36,516 nt of DNA from Lysobacteraceae bacterium NML91-0213. Its GTDB lineage: Bacteria; Pseudomonadota; Gammaproteobacteria; Xanthomonadales; Xanthomonadaceae. Shown one piece after another: positions 15,963 to 29,641 of the stretch. The stretch spans positions 1 through 36,516 of the forward strand of contig NWQL01000005.1 in assembly GCA_002798175.1 (NCBI GenBank), in the 5' to 3' direction. Numbering within the stretch: position 1 is the first letter of the stretch; each line of letters begins with the position of its first letter. The translations under genes were made by a program, and so were the position numbers. The notes under the pieces were generated by a model that searched no databases, was not told the DNA's origin, and saw only the letters and a list, made by a program, of their open reading frames with translations.

Positions 15963-16385
15963 ATGAACACCCCTCTTCGTTTCATCGGCGCAGCCGCGCT
16001 GGCCGGCATGACCACCCTGGCGTTCGCCGCACCCCAGGTGCAGGACCCGACCGCGGTGGGCACCCAGGAGGTGCAGGGCACCGCCACCCAGGCGGAAGCT
16101 GCGGCGACCGTCGAGACCACTACCGCCGTGGAAGGCACCCCTGCCGCGGAAGGCGCAGCAGGCGCCACCGGCACGGCCGCGGGCACCAATACCGCGTACG
16201 TGGCCGGCATGAGCAAGGGCATGGCAATCGGCCTCGGCGTCGCGGCGGCAGCAGTCACCGCGGTTGCGGTCAGCGGCGGCAGCAGCAGCGACGGCGGCGG
16301 CAATGACGGCGGCGGCGGTGGTGATGGCGGCGACGGCGGTGGCGGTGGTGGCACCGGCGGCACCGGCGGTACCGGCGCCAACTGA
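15963..16385 (+). CDS. Small exported Ala/Thr/Gly-rich protein, GfcA/YjbE-like
   Basis: A 140-residue protein with a Sec signal peptide (MNTPLRFIGAAALAGMTTLA, cleavage probably after AFA). A low-complexity Ala/Thr/Glu middle follows, then a hydrophobic segment (GMAIGLGVAAAAVTAVAV, about residues 84-101) and a Ser/Asp/Gly tail ending in GGTGGTGGTGAN. This order of parts matches E. coli GfcA and YjbE, the first genes of the gfc and yjb polysaccharide operons, whose exact roles are unclear. Position next to wza supports the analogy; low complexity makes true homology hard to judge. GGAG precedes the ATG and a terminator follows. Confidence 0.75.
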   Translation: MNTPLRFIGAAALAGMTTLAFAAPQVQDPTAVGTQEVQGTATQAEAAATVETTTAVEGTPAAEGAAGATGTAAGTNTAYVAGMSKGMAIGLGVAAAAVTAVAVSGGSSSDGGGNDGGGGGDGGDGGGGGGTGGTGGTGAN

Positions 16386-16410
16386 CCCGTTGGTCCGCTG
16401 AAGGAATCAA

Positions 16411-16434
16411 CCGCCGGGGATACCCGGCGGTTTT
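16411..16434 (+). terminator. Rho-independent terminator between the gfcA-like gene and wza
   Basis: CCGCCGGG-GATA-CCCGGCGG is a perfect 8-bp stem with a 4-nt loop, followed by TTTTGTT. It lies 26 nt past the gfcA-like stop codon and 48 nt before wza. It would make the small gene the most highly transcribed member, with read-through into the export genes. Confidence 0.88.
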
Positions 16435-16481
16435 GTTATGGGCGGCAGGAAAGCCGCCCGTGTTCATCCAGGAGCTCCGCC

Positions 16482-19353
<2,872 letters not shown>

Positions 19354-19357
<4 letters not shown>

Positions 19358-21486
19358 GCGCCCGCGCGCCCCTGCATGGCCGCATCGCACTCGGCACGCT
19401 GGCGCTGGCCATCGGCACCGCCCTGCAGGCGGCCGAGCTGCCCTCGGGCTTCGCCACCCAGAACGACTGGGGCGGCGTCGGCCTGTTGCAGACCCCCACC
19501 GCACGCATGGCGGACGAAGGGCAGATCGGCATCAGCACCAGCTACACCTCGCCCTATGCGCGCCACAACCTGTCGATGCAGCCGTTCCCGTGGCTGGAGG
19601 GCAGCTTCCGTTACGTCGGACTTCGTAACCTGCGCTACGGCCGGGAATCGCTCAGCGGCGACCAGAGTTACAAGGACAAATCCATCGACTTCAAGCTGCG
19701 TCTGTGGCCGGAAAGCCGCTGGATCCCGCAGGTGGCGGTGGGCATGCGCGACATGGGCGGCACCGGCCTGTTCGCCAGCGAATACCTGGTGGCCAGCAAG
19801 CGGTTCGGCAGCTTCGATGCCAGCCTGGGCGTGGCCACCGGCTACATGGGCCACCGCGGCGACCTCGAAAACCCGCTCGGCTGGATCATCGACGACTTCG
19901 GCGACCGCCCGCCGCGTGGCAGCGGCAACAACCAATTCAACACCAACCGCGTCTTCCGCGGCCCGCTGGGCGTGTTCGGTGGCGTCAGCTGGCAGACCCC
20001 GCTCGACGCGCTGGTGCTGAAGCTCGAGCTCGACGGCAACGACTACAAGCGCGAGCCAGGACGTCAGCAACTGGACCAGGCCCTGCCGGTGAACCTGGGC
20101 CTGGTGTACCGCCCCAACGCCAACATCGAACTCACCGCCGGCATCGAACGCGGCAATACCGCGGTGGTGGGCCTGGCCATCACCGGCAATCTCAAGCACG
20201 CACACCGCAATGCGCAGCTGCTGGATACGCCGCCTCCGACGCTGAAAGCGCCCAATGGCGTGCCCGGCGAGGCAACGCCTGCAACCGACTGGCCCGATGT
20301 TGCCGCCGCGCTGCGCCGCGATGCCGGCATCCGCGTGCGTGCCATCAGCCAGCGCGACCGCGAACTGATCGTGCACGGCGAGCAGACCCGCTACATGTAC
20401 GGCGCCCAGGGCGTGGGCCGCGCCGCCCGCGTGCTCGATGGCGTGGCCGGCGACAGCGTCGACTGGGTGACCGTCGCCCATGAACGCGTGGGCCTGCCGA
20501 TCGCGGAAACCAGCGTGGAGCGCGCGGCCTTCGCCGACTACATAAACCACCAGCAGGGCCTGGGCGGGCTGGCGCGCAAGGTGGAAGTGCAACCGCCTGC
20601 ACTGCAGCGCCGACACACCCTGTACGAAGCGCCGTTCGATCGCTGGTCGTATGGCTTCGGCCCCGGCTATCGCCACGTCATGGGCGGGCCGGACGGCTTC
20701 ATCCTCTACCAGGTCACCGCCGACGCCCGCGGCACCTGGTGGTTCAACCGCAATACCTGGCTGACCGGCACCGTCAGCGTCGACCTCATCAACAACTTCG
20801 ACAAGTTCCGCTACGACGCCCCCAGCCGGCTGCCGCGCGTGCGCACGTACCAGCGGCAGTTCCTCACCACGTCGGACGTGATGGTTCCCAACCTGCAGCT
20901 CACCCACGTGCGCCAGCTGGGGCGGGACTGGTACGGCATGGCCTATGCCGGCTACCTGGAATACATGTACGGCGGCGTGGGCGGCGAGGTGCTGTACCGC
21001 CCGTTCGGCGAACGCTGGGCGGTGGGCATGGACATCAACCACGTGCGCCAGCGCGACTTCGACCAGCGCGCAGGCTTTCGCGACTACGACATCACCACCG
21101 GCCACGTCACCGGCTATTTCACCCTCGGCCACGCGCAGCGCATCCAGGGCAGCGTGAGCGCCGGCAGGTATCTCGCCGGGGATCTCGGCGCCACCGTGAG
21201 CCTGGCGCGCCGCTTCGACAACGGCGTGACCATGGGCGCGTACGCCACCAAGACCAACGTTTCCTCGCGCGATTTCGGCGAAGGCGACTTCGACAAGGGC
21301 ATCTATTTCTCGGTGCCGATGGACTTCATACTGCCGCGCCCCAGCCGGGCACGCGCCACCATCCTGTGGCAGCCGCTGTATCGCGACGGCGGCGCCAGGC
21401 TGCAGCGCCGCTACGGGCTGCACTCGCTGACCGCCGAGCGCGACGCCGAGTTCCTGCTGGACAACCTGCACCTGATGGACGACTGA
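19354..21486 (+). CDS. yjbH: YjbH/GfcD-family outer-membrane exopolysaccharide protein
   Basis: A 710-residue protein with a signal peptide (LALAIGTALQAAE) and a long run of amphipathic beta-strands. The opening NDWGGVGLLQTPTARMADEG is the YjbH-family hallmark. Many aromatic-rich strands follow (YGFGPGYRHVMGGPDGFILY, MAYAGYLEYMYGGVGGEVLY), and the end resembles a barrel (RARATILWQPLYRDGG). It probably forms a large outer-membrane barrel for polymer secretion or modification. GTG 19354 overlaps the gfcC stop codon; the longer open frame upstream is rejected because it reads across gfcC. Confidence 0.88.
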
Positions 21487-21592
21487 TTCCGTGCCGTCAT
21501 CCCCCGAAGGCGGGGACCCAGGGACGTGCCCGTCAACCATCAGGCCGCACAGCCTGAACCAACACCAAGCCACCCGGAAAGGACCATTGCGA

Positions 21593-22867
<1,275 letters not shown>

Positions 22868-23026
22868 CGTGCTGCATTGACAGGTTTCTGCTGTCGGAAG
22901 TTTAGTTGTCGATTACGACACGCGGAAGAAACCGGGGGCCTAGCGTTCAAGTGGTTACACAAGGGCGGCCGTAGGTGCAGTAATAGGCTGCTCCGGAAGG
23001 AGAGAATACAAGCTGAGGCATGGTAG

Positions 23027-23620
23027 ATGTTCGGAGTAAAACTGTTCTTTAAAGAAGTGAGGGGCAGGCTAATGCTTGTTCTCGCTTTTGCTTACCTTCG
23101 GTACCTGCGTTACCCCTGGAGAGCAGCAGTTGGGAAGGCAATTAGCGCATCAGTGCCTAACAAAGGGGTCGATGTGCGCTTCCATGGTGAAGGAGACATT
23201 ATCGAACCTCAGCATATGATCATCGGGGATCATGTGCGGGTCGGGCGAGGTTTTTACTTCAACTGTCTCGGTGGATTGACTATAGGGGCAAACACGCAGA
23301 TTTCTAGAGGTGTCACAATCTATACATCGATGCATGACTACGACTCGCGCGTTGCAGTGCCCTATGACAATACTTATAAACTCTCACCTGTTGAGATAGG
23401 CGAGTCCGTGTGGATCGGGATGAGTGTAAGCATCTTGCCAGGTGTTCGAATTGGTAATGGTGCGGTGATCGGAATGGGGGCAGTTGTGACCAAGGACGTT
23501 GCCCCGGGGGAGATCGTCGTGGGAGCGCCGCAGCGGGTTCTAAAATCCAGGGATATGGAGACATTTGAGCATTTGTCACGAAGCAGGCAATGGTTCGGCA
23601 AGCTTTTCCGGGACCTGTAA
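23027..23620 (+). CDS. Acyltransferase of the left-handed beta-helix family (WbbJ/LacA type)
   Basis: A 197-residue hexapeptide-repeat acetyltransferase, probably adding O- or N-acetyl groups to a sugar of the repeat unit. The beta-helix runs from about residue 55 (DIIEPQHMIIGDHVRVGRG) through IGANTQISRGVTI to VWIGMSVSILPGVRIGNGAV, and closes with VVTKDVAPGEIVVGAPQRVL. The likely catalytic His is in TSMHDYDSR. Base composition drops sharply here relative to tviB. A 159-bp gap upstream (22868-23026) is the first real break after tviB. It ends one base before the flippase gene. Confidence 0.88.
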   Translation: MFGVKLFFKEVRGRLMLVLAFAYLRYLRYPWRAAVGKAISASVPNKGVDVRFHGEGDIIEPQHMIIGDHVRVGRGFYFNCLGGLTIGANTQISRGVTIYTSMHDYDSRVAVPYDNTYKLSPVEIGESVWIGMSVSILPGVRIGNGAVIGMGAVVTKDVAPGEIVVGAPQRVLKSRDMETFEHLSRSRQWFGKLFRDL

Positions 23621-25072
23621 GTGTCGTTCGCGAGAAAGTTTATCGCCGTTGGCCTGAACCAGGGTGTGCAGGCGCTGAGCCAAGTTGCAGTGATCATTCT
23701 GGCCTCCCGCCTTCTTGTGCCCATGCAATATGGGATATACCGCCAATACTTTCTTATCTATGAAATATCAGCTGCGATTGTCGGGTTCGGCCTAGGTCAA
23801 TCTGCGTTCTACTTCATTTCCCGGTCCAAAGAGAAGAAGCGTCTACTTTGGAGGATTGTCGGGCTGCTGGCAATTACTACTACGACCGGATTCGCGATAG
23901 TCTTGCCGCTAGCCGCGTCGCTTGTGCCCGAAGTCTCTATAAATCTCGGCGGCGCTCAGCTTTGGCTAATACCGTTTACATTTGCCAGTCTACTTTCTCC
24001 AATATGTCTCGCATTCTGTCTGGACGCCGGTAAACAGAATTCCTTCGCTCTTCGAAATGCAGGGTTCTTTCTATTCTCGGTATTGCTATTCGGTCTCTTC
24101 GTAGGCTTGACCAGGTCCTTGGAGGCGGCCGTCTACACGAGAATCATCACAGGCGTGCTAACCGCAAGCGCGCTGTTCTTCTTCACTTTACGTAGCATTG
24201 AAGTTTCGGCGGAGGGCGGCGATGTTCTGCGCTTTCGAGACTTAGTGGCCTATTCGTTCCCTTTGGGGGCGGCGACGTCTTTAGGCGTGCTTAGCCAATA
24301 TTTAGATAAGCTGGTTGTCTCACATATTACGCATCCAGAAGAGTACGCAATATACATCAACGGGGCTATTGAAGTTCCTCTCTTGCCAGTCATAACTGGG
24401 GCGATAGCGACGGTAGCATTCGCGGAGTTAGCGACGCTTTGCCAACAAAATAACTATCGCGGGGCGTTAGATCTTTTTAGCTCCGTAGCGCGCAGAACGT
24501 CTCTATTAATTTTCCCAGTATTTCTGTTCCTGCTTGTTCAGGCGGACACTTTGCTCGTCATTCTCTTCGGTTACCAATACGCTGAGAGCGCGACGCCGTT
24601 TCGGATCTTTCTGCTCCTGCTTCCCGTGCGAGTAATCGTGTACGCCCCCATGCTTGTCGCACTCGGTCTCCATAAGGAGGTTTGGAAAAGGAGTGTAGTG
24701 GAGTTCGTATTGGTTCTCTTGGTAACACCAATGATTGCCACTTATATGGGCTACAAGTTTGCAGCCCTCGGCGTCGTGACCGTTTCCTACTTGTGGTCAG
24801 TTCCCTTTAACCTACTGCTGATTTCAAGGGCCACTGGCGAAAGCGTAGCAAAGATTCTGCCATTCAGACCTTTAGCAATAGTTTTCGGTGTAGCGGCTCT
24901 GTCGCTAGGCCCGGCTATATTAATTTCAAGGGTTCTGCCTACCCCTAGCGAATTTTGGAGCTTCATCGTCGCGGGGGTTGTCTATCTCCTCATTATTGGA
25001 ATTACTTATCAGCTCGCTGGGCTTTTCTCCCTCCGCAAAGAGGTGACGGCATTGCTGCGGAGAGGTATTTGA
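23621..25072 (+). CDS. wzx: Wzx-type polysaccharide flippase
   Basis: A 483-residue membrane protein with 12-14 hydrophobic segments. The N-terminus (KFIAVGLNQGVQALSQVAVI, then ASRLLVPMQYGIYRQYFLIY) is typical of the MATE/polysaccharide-transporter superfamily that flips undecaprenyl-linked repeat units to the periplasm. GTG 23621 directly follows the TAA of the acyltransferase gene, so coupling is likely. Codon use (many ATA, TTA and AGA codons) is unlike the GC-rich flanks and points to horizontal origin. Confidence 0.86.
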   Translation: MSFARKFIAVGLNQGVQALSQVAVIILASRLLVPMQYGIYRQYFLIYEISAAIVGFGLGQSAFYFISRSKEKKRLLWRIVGLLAITTTTGFAIVLPLAASLVPEVSINLGGAQLWLIPFTFASLLSPICLAFCLDAGKQNSFALRNAGFFLFSVLLFGLFVGLTRSLEAAVYTRIITGVLTASALFFFTLRSIEVSAEGGDVLRFRDLVAYSFPLGAATSLGVLSQYLDKLVVSHITHPEEYAIYINGAIEVPLLPVITGAIATVAFAELATLCQQNNYRGALDLFSSVARRTSLLIFPVFLFLLVQADTLLVILFGYQYAESATPFRIFLLLLPVRVIVYAPMLVALGLHKEVWKRSVVEFVLVLLVTPMIATYMGYKFAALGVVTVSYLWSVPFNLLLISRATGESVAKILPFRPLAIVFGVAALSLGPAILISRVLPTPSEFWSFIVAGVVYLLIIGITYQLAGLFSLRKEVTALLRRGI

Positions 25073-25073
25073 A

Positions 25074-26309
25074 GTGGTTGAGCTCTGGGTGCATCTCTTC
25101 GCGGTCACAATTCTTTGCCTTTGCACCGTCACGAAGGTCTCAGGGCCGGGCTCTGTTAGGATAGTCTCCAATCCACTATGGCTGGTGCCCGCGACCTATC
25201 TTGCCAGTGCTGTCGCGTCGATATTTGTTGAGCAAGACGACATCCCGCGGATTTTCATCCACAATGATGCGTCCGAGCTGTACTTAACGTACACGGCATT
25301 AATCATTGTCAGTTTACTTCCTTCGTTGATGATGCGTGGAGTACGAATAAGGCCAGCGCAACTCTTAGTTCAGCGCGACATCAAGATACTCATGACGTTC
25401 GCCTCCATCGGGGCCTGGTATTCTGTGTTGTATCAGCTTCGGTACGCACTGCAGGCGCTGACACTAGGTGCGGCTAGCGTTCGCGACGCCCTCAACGTAG
25501 ATGGGGAGTATCTGCTTCCGGATTCGCCACTCACAACCTTGGCGGTAGGAATATCGAGCTTCTATTTGGTATACATATTCCTCTTCTTCACGGCCGTCGC
25601 GAACAAAATGGGCCGGTGGCTCGTAGCATCCATGCTGGTCGGCAGCGTGTCTTACACTGTTTCCAGTTTGGCTTTTGCGGCGCGAGATGGACTGGTGTTC
25701 CTCTTATTGGCTACTGTATTCGCTTACCCCTTCTTCACTGACGATCTGTCGCGGGCTCAGCGCAGGATCGTTAAGGCGTTGGGCGGCGCATGCATAATCG
25801 CATCCGCCTTTTTGCTCGCCAGTTTAACTTTGGATCGATTTGGTGCAGGTAGTAGTTGGAGCGTTTCCAGTGGAACCTTGGGATATCTTGGGCAGCAGCC
25901 ATTTGTGTTCGTTGAAACCATCCGTGCCCAAGTAGACTTTTATGGGCTGTCGCTGCGCTTTCCGGTCATTGCCAACCTGTTCGGTGGATCCGGCGATGTT
26001 CAGCGCACTGAGGTGTTTGAGTGGTCGTTCGGTACATTCCTCAAAGATTACTACTCAATGTACGGCTGGCCGTCGCTTGTGGGACTCGCCCTTGCGGGGG
26101 GATTGGTGTTCGCTGCTCTCTTTCGCAAGCGGAGCGGGATTCCGCCCGTGACGCTTCTCCTCGTGGTTATACTTTATTTTCAGCTTATGACGGCGGGCGT
26201 CTTCTATTTTAGACTCGGCACTAGGGGCGGAAATCTATATCTCGTCGCATATTTTTTCTTGATAGCTATTTCTTACTTCCGTTATAGGTCGCCGGGGCGT
26301 AATGTCTAA
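25074..26309 (+). CDS. wzy: Wzy-type repeat-unit polymerase
   Basis: A 411-residue protein with about ten membrane helices and a long hydrophilic loop late in the protein (about residues 250-330, including FVETIRAQVDFYGLSLRFPV and the DYYSMYGWPSLVG region). This layout, the place after wzx and the lack of other enzymatic motifs support an O-antigen/capsule polymerase. Sequence similarity between Wzy proteins is low, so the call rests on topology and context. GTG 25074 lies one base past the wzx stop codon; the 3' end overlaps the next gene by 8 bp. Confidence 0.75.
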   Translation: MVELWVHLFAVTILCLCTVTKVSGPGSVRIVSNPLWLVPATYLASAVASIFVEQDDIPRIFIHNDASELYLTYTALIIVSLLPSLMMRGVRIRPAQLLVQRDIKILMTFASIGAWYSVLYQLRYALQALTLGAASVRDALNVDGEYLLPDSPLTTLAVGISSFYLVYIFLFFTAVANKMGRWLVASMLVGSVSYTVSSLAFAARDGLVFLLLATVFAYPFFTDDLSRAQRRIVKALGGACIIASAFLLASLTLDRFGAGSSWSVSSGTLGYLGQQPFVFVETIRAQVDFYGLSLRFPVIANLFGGSGDVQRTEVFEWSFGTFLKDYYSMYGWPSLVGLALAGGLVFAALFRKRSGIPPVTLLLVVILYFQLMTAGVFYFRLGTRGGNLYLVAYFFLIAISYFRYRSPGRNV

Positions 26310-27342
26310 TACTAGTCAGGTTCATGTGGGCGGAGGGGGTGTCGCGGTTGTCGTTCCTTACTTTAACGCTGAAGAATATATAGCGCGCAGCATGAGTAGC
26401 GTCTTGGCTCAGAATTTGGCCAATTTGACGCTAATCATGGTGGATGATTTTTCAACTGATGGTGGTAGGGTCGTGGTGGATGACTACGCAAGAAGAGACC
26501 CACGCGTCATTTCGCTAACTTCGGCTGAGAAAGGCGCCAATTGTGCTCGATATCGCGGCGTTGCGTCTGCAAATAGCGAGTTTGTGATGTTTCTGGACTC
26601 TGATGACGAGCTGACCCCGGGCGCAATCCAATCCTTACTGTCGCTGTGTGATAGTCCAGATATTGACCTGGTATGCGGAAATATAGAAAGCGTGCGGGGT
26701 AGCTATACTGAGAAGCTATATACGTTTAGGTACTTAGATTCGGCTGTCTCGTTAGACGAGAGGTCAGACGCGATTCTCGACATACCGCCCACGTTGTGTG
26801 CGAAATTGTTCAGACGACACTTGTTTCACGGCCACGCTTTTAAGAATGTACCGTTCACTCAAGATTGGAATGTGACCTACAGTGCGCTGAGAAGAGTGAA
26901 TCGGGTGAGGTTTACAGAAGAAATACTTTACCGTTATATAAGGCGTGATGCTTCAACGTGCGGTGCTAAGAGGGTGATGACGCGGGATTTGATAGCGTCG
27001 GCCTGTGAGTCGTGGAAAGACGTTCTCCTGCAACACAAGGCGGAAGGTGATCGGTTCAAGCCTGAGCTTAGCATTTTGGGTATCCGCTTCTTTATAGAGA
27101 TGCTCCATCGTATTGTGATGATTCCTGATTTAGAGGTCAGGCGCGCCTGCTTCCTAGTGTGTCAGGAGGCGGCTAGATCGTGCCTTGAACCTGCTGGCTG
27201 CTGGCATGCGCGCGGCTCCTTTAAGGAATTCGTGCGCGCTATGGCCGTCATCGTGGGTTTTAATAGTTTCACCGCGTTTGAGACATACAGAGTTGCCTTC
27301 ATGGCGCGGGATGCTAGGAGAGCTCGCTCGAATTGGGTGTGA
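26302..27342 (+). CDS. Family 2 glycosyltransferase
   Basis: A 346-residue GT-A protein. The start shows VAVVVPYFNAEEYIARSMSS, then LTLIMVDDFSTDGG (nucleotide-binding Asp), NCARYRGVASANSEFVMFLD and SDDELTPGAI, the DxD metal site. The C-terminal half carries no obvious second domain. It probably adds one sugar of the repeat unit at the inner face of the membrane; the sugar cannot be assigned. It overlaps wzy by 8 bp and shares its AT-rich composition. Confidence 0.9.
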   Translation: MSNTSQVHVGGGGVAVVVPYFNAEEYIARSMSSVLAQNLANLTLIMVDDFSTDGGRVVVDDYARRDPRVISLTSAEKGANCARYRGVASANSEFVMFLDSDDELTPGAIQSLLSLCDSPDIDLVCGNIESVRGSYTEKLYTFRYLDSAVSLDERSDAILDIPPTLCAKLFRRHLFHGHAFKNVPFTQDWNVTYSALRRVNRVRFTEEILYRYIRRDASTCGAKRVMTRDLIASACESWKDVLLQHKAEGDRFKPELSILGIRFFIEMLHRIVMIPDLEVRRACFLVCQEAARSCLEPAGCWHARGSFKEFVRAMAVIVGFNSFTAFETYRVAFMARDARRARSNWV

Positions 27343-27407
27343 TTTTCTTGCCCCACGGTCTGATGGGATATGGCCTGGTGTGAAACTAGTTTGTTTTTGG
27401 GGGTGTT

Positions 27408-28562
27408 GTGAAGGAGGTTTTACTTATTGGGCCGCTGCCGCCTCCGGTGACGGGAAATTCAGTAGCCTTCCGCGACTTAGTCGATGGCTGCGTACGCGGT
27501 GGTGATTGTCACGCGGTCTTAGATATATCTGCGCGGAAGGGATCGAGTTTTGTGATCCCACGAGTTCTTCAAAGAGCAATTGATTATTTGCTGATCACTC
27601 CAAAGGCACTGCGTCTGATCCTGCGAAGCAGTGGTGCTGTGTATCTAACGGTTGCGCAAAGCTGGGTGGGGTTTCTCCGTGACTGTATCTTCGTTAGTCT
27701 CGCTAGGCTACGGCGACGACCGATTGTCATGCATATTCACGGAGGGAACTACGATGCGTTCTACGCATCTCTAGGTTGCTTCAGGAAGCTTCTCGTTCGG
27801 AGATTCCTGTTGTCCGCCGAAAGCATTGTATTGCTAAGTGAGCGATTGGTTCCGATGATGAAGTTCGAGCCTAGGGTGGCACCAGCCATCTGTGTGGTTC
27901 CAAATGGAGTCGCTACTCCGGACGCATTGACTGGAGTGAGTGGCGGTTGGCCGGAGGTGCCTTTCAAAGTTTTGTTTCTATCCAATTTGATAGAATCCAA
28001 AGGTTACCTGACAGTGCTTCGCGCTGCGGGGGTGGTGCAGTCCCGGCTCGGCAAGGGATCCGTAGAATTCCTGTTCGCCGGGCAAGTAATGCTGAACCCC
28101 CCCGATGACATGGAGGTGCACAGCGAGGATCAGGCGGAAGAGCTTATCGCCACGCTTGTTGCTGATCTAGATATTGGAGCCAGCGTTAAGTTTCTGGGTG
28201 TGGTACAAGGCCAAGAGAAATGGAAGTTGCTCGGAACGAGTAACCTTCTTGTTCTTCCGACGCGCTATAACAACGAAGGGCAACCGATCTGTATACTCGA
28301 AGCGATGGCTCATGGATTGCCAGTAATTTCGACGAACTACAGGGCCATCCCGGACATGGTGATTGACGGCCAAACCGGCTTTCTAACACCGCATGACGAC
28401 TTCGTGGCGCTTGCAGATGCTATTGTGGCTCTGGTTTGTGATAGTGACTTGTATAACCGACTGAGTAGTAACGCACTCGAGCATGTTCGCAAATCTTTCG
28501 CGGTAGCGTCATATGTCGACTCCGTGCGGAAGGTCATACTTAAGTCAGGCGGTCAGGCTTAG
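27408..28562 (+). CDS. Family 4 glycosyltransferase
   Basis: A 384-residue GT-B retaining glycosyltransferase. The N-terminal loop is LLIGPLPPPVTGNSVAFRDL, the mid-region has PIVMHIHGGNYDAFYA and CVVPNGVATP, and the donor-binding E-x7-E motif is NEGQPICILEAMAHGLPVI. GTG 27408 is preceded by a G-rich stretch that could act as a weak ribosome site. It lies in the AT-rich block, 65 bp after the GT2 gene. Donor and acceptor sugars are unknown. Confidence 0.9.
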   Translation: MKEVLLIGPLPPPVTGNSVAFRDLVDGCVRGGDCHAVLDISARKGSSFVIPRVLQRAIDYLLITPKALRLILRSSGAVYLTVAQSWVGFLRDCIFVSLARLRRRPIVMHIHGGNYDAFYASLGCFRKLLVRRFLLSAESIVLLSERLVPMMKFEPRVAPAICVVPNGVATPDALTGVSGGWPEVPFKVLFLSNLIESKGYLTVLRAAGVVQSRLGKGSVEFLFAGQVMLNPPDDMEVHSEDQAEELIATLVADLDIGASVKFLGVVQGQEKWKLLGTSNLLVLPTRYNNEGQPICILEAMAHGLPVISTNYRAIPDMVIDGQTGFLTPHDDFVALADAIVALVCDSDLYNRLSSNALEHVRKSFAVASYVDSVRKVILKSGGQA

Positions 28563-28605
28563 GCGCTTGTATGGATATAATGGATGAGTCTGATTTGGGG
28601 GCGTT

Positions 28606-29640
28606 GTGTTCGATAATAAAGTCCTTTTAATTACGGGTGGCACGGGTTCGTTTGGAAATGCGGTACTTCGTCGCTTCTTGCAGACAGGGGTGCGCGAGAT
28701 TCGCATTTTTAGTCGTGATGAGAAGAAGCAAGACGATATGCGCAAGCGCTATGACAATGTCAAGCTCAAGTTTCATATCGGTGATGTGCGTGACCCTGGC
28801 GCAATACTAAATGTCATGCGTGGGGTCGACTATGTCTTTCATGCTGCTGCACTGAAGCAGGTTCCGTCTTGCGAATTCCACCCTATGGAAGCCGTCAAGA
28901 CCAATGTCCTGGGTACCGAGAATGTCGTTGAAGCTGCCATCCAGTGCGGCGTGCGCAAGGTTATTTGCCTGAGCACCGACAAGGCGGTCTATCCCATTAA
29001 CGCCATGGGCATCTCCAAAGCCATGATGGAGAAGGTGTTCGTCGCCAAGTCCCGCAGCGCCGACCCCGAACGCACCACCATCTGCGGCACCCGTTACGGC
29101 AACGTCATGGCTTCACGGGGTTCTGTGATTCCCCTGTTCGTGGGACAGATCCTGGCTGACAAGCCGCTGACCATTACTGACCCGAAGATGACACGCTTCA
29201 TGATGACCCTCGATGATGCTGTCGACCTAGTCCTCTTTGCTTTCGAACGGGGTAGCAGTGGCGACATATTCGTACAGAAGGCGCCGGCTGCCACCCTTGA
29301 CGTTCTAGCGCACGCCTTGTTTGACCTGCTCGGCAAGCAAGGTCACCCGATGAACATCATCGGTACCCGCCACGGCGAGAAGTTGCATGAAGCACTGCTC
29401 AGCCGTGAGGAGAACGCCCACGCTGAGGACTTGGGGGAATACTTTCGGGTCCCACCGGATCTGCGGGACCTGAACTACAGCAAGTTCGTAGAACAAGGTG
29501 AGACGCGGATCAGTCGGAGCGAGGACTACAACTCCCACAACACCCAGCAGCTAGACGTTGAAGGCATGAAGACGTTGTTGCTGAAGTTGCAGTTCATCCG
29601 CGATTTGGTCGCTGGGCGTCCGGCTCAGTTGGTTGACTGA
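28606..29640 (+). CDS. capE: UDP-GlcNAc 4,6-dehydratase/5-epimerase
   Basis: A 344-residue SDR enzyme, first step of UDP-N-acetyl-L-fucosamine synthesis (also called FnlA/WbjB). The nucleotide motif is TGGTGSFG. FHAAALKQVPSCEFHP is diagnostic for this group. The usual catalytic YxxxK is replaced by M-G-I-S-K in INAMGISKAMMEK, as known for CapE. The start is GTG 28606 (MFDNKVLLITGGTG). Base composition is AT-richer at the 5' end and shifts to GC-rich after about 28980, so the gene may be a recombination junction. capF follows one base after the stop codon. Confidence 0.95.
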   Translation: MFDNKVLLITGGTGSFGNAVLRRFLQTGVREIRIFSRDEKKQDDMRKRYDNVKLKFHIGDVRDPGAILNVMRGVDYVFHAAALKQVPSCEFHPMEAVKTNVLGTENVVEAAIQCGVRKVICLSTDKAVYPINAMGISKAMMEKVFVAKSRSADPERTTICGTRYGNVMASRGSVIPLFVGQILADKPLTITDPKMTRFMMTLDDAVDLVLFAFERGSSGDIFVQKAPAATLDVLAHALFDLLGKQGHPMNIIGTRHGEKLHEALLSREENAHAEDLGEYFRVPPDLRDLNYSKFVEQGETRISRSEDYNSHNTQQLDVEGMKTLLLKLQFIRDLVAGRPAQLVD

Positions 29641-29641
29641 C

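Noticed and set aside
22868..23026. JUMPstart/ops element for RfaH
   Set aside because: No GGCGGTAGCGT-like sequence is present in this gap or before wza.
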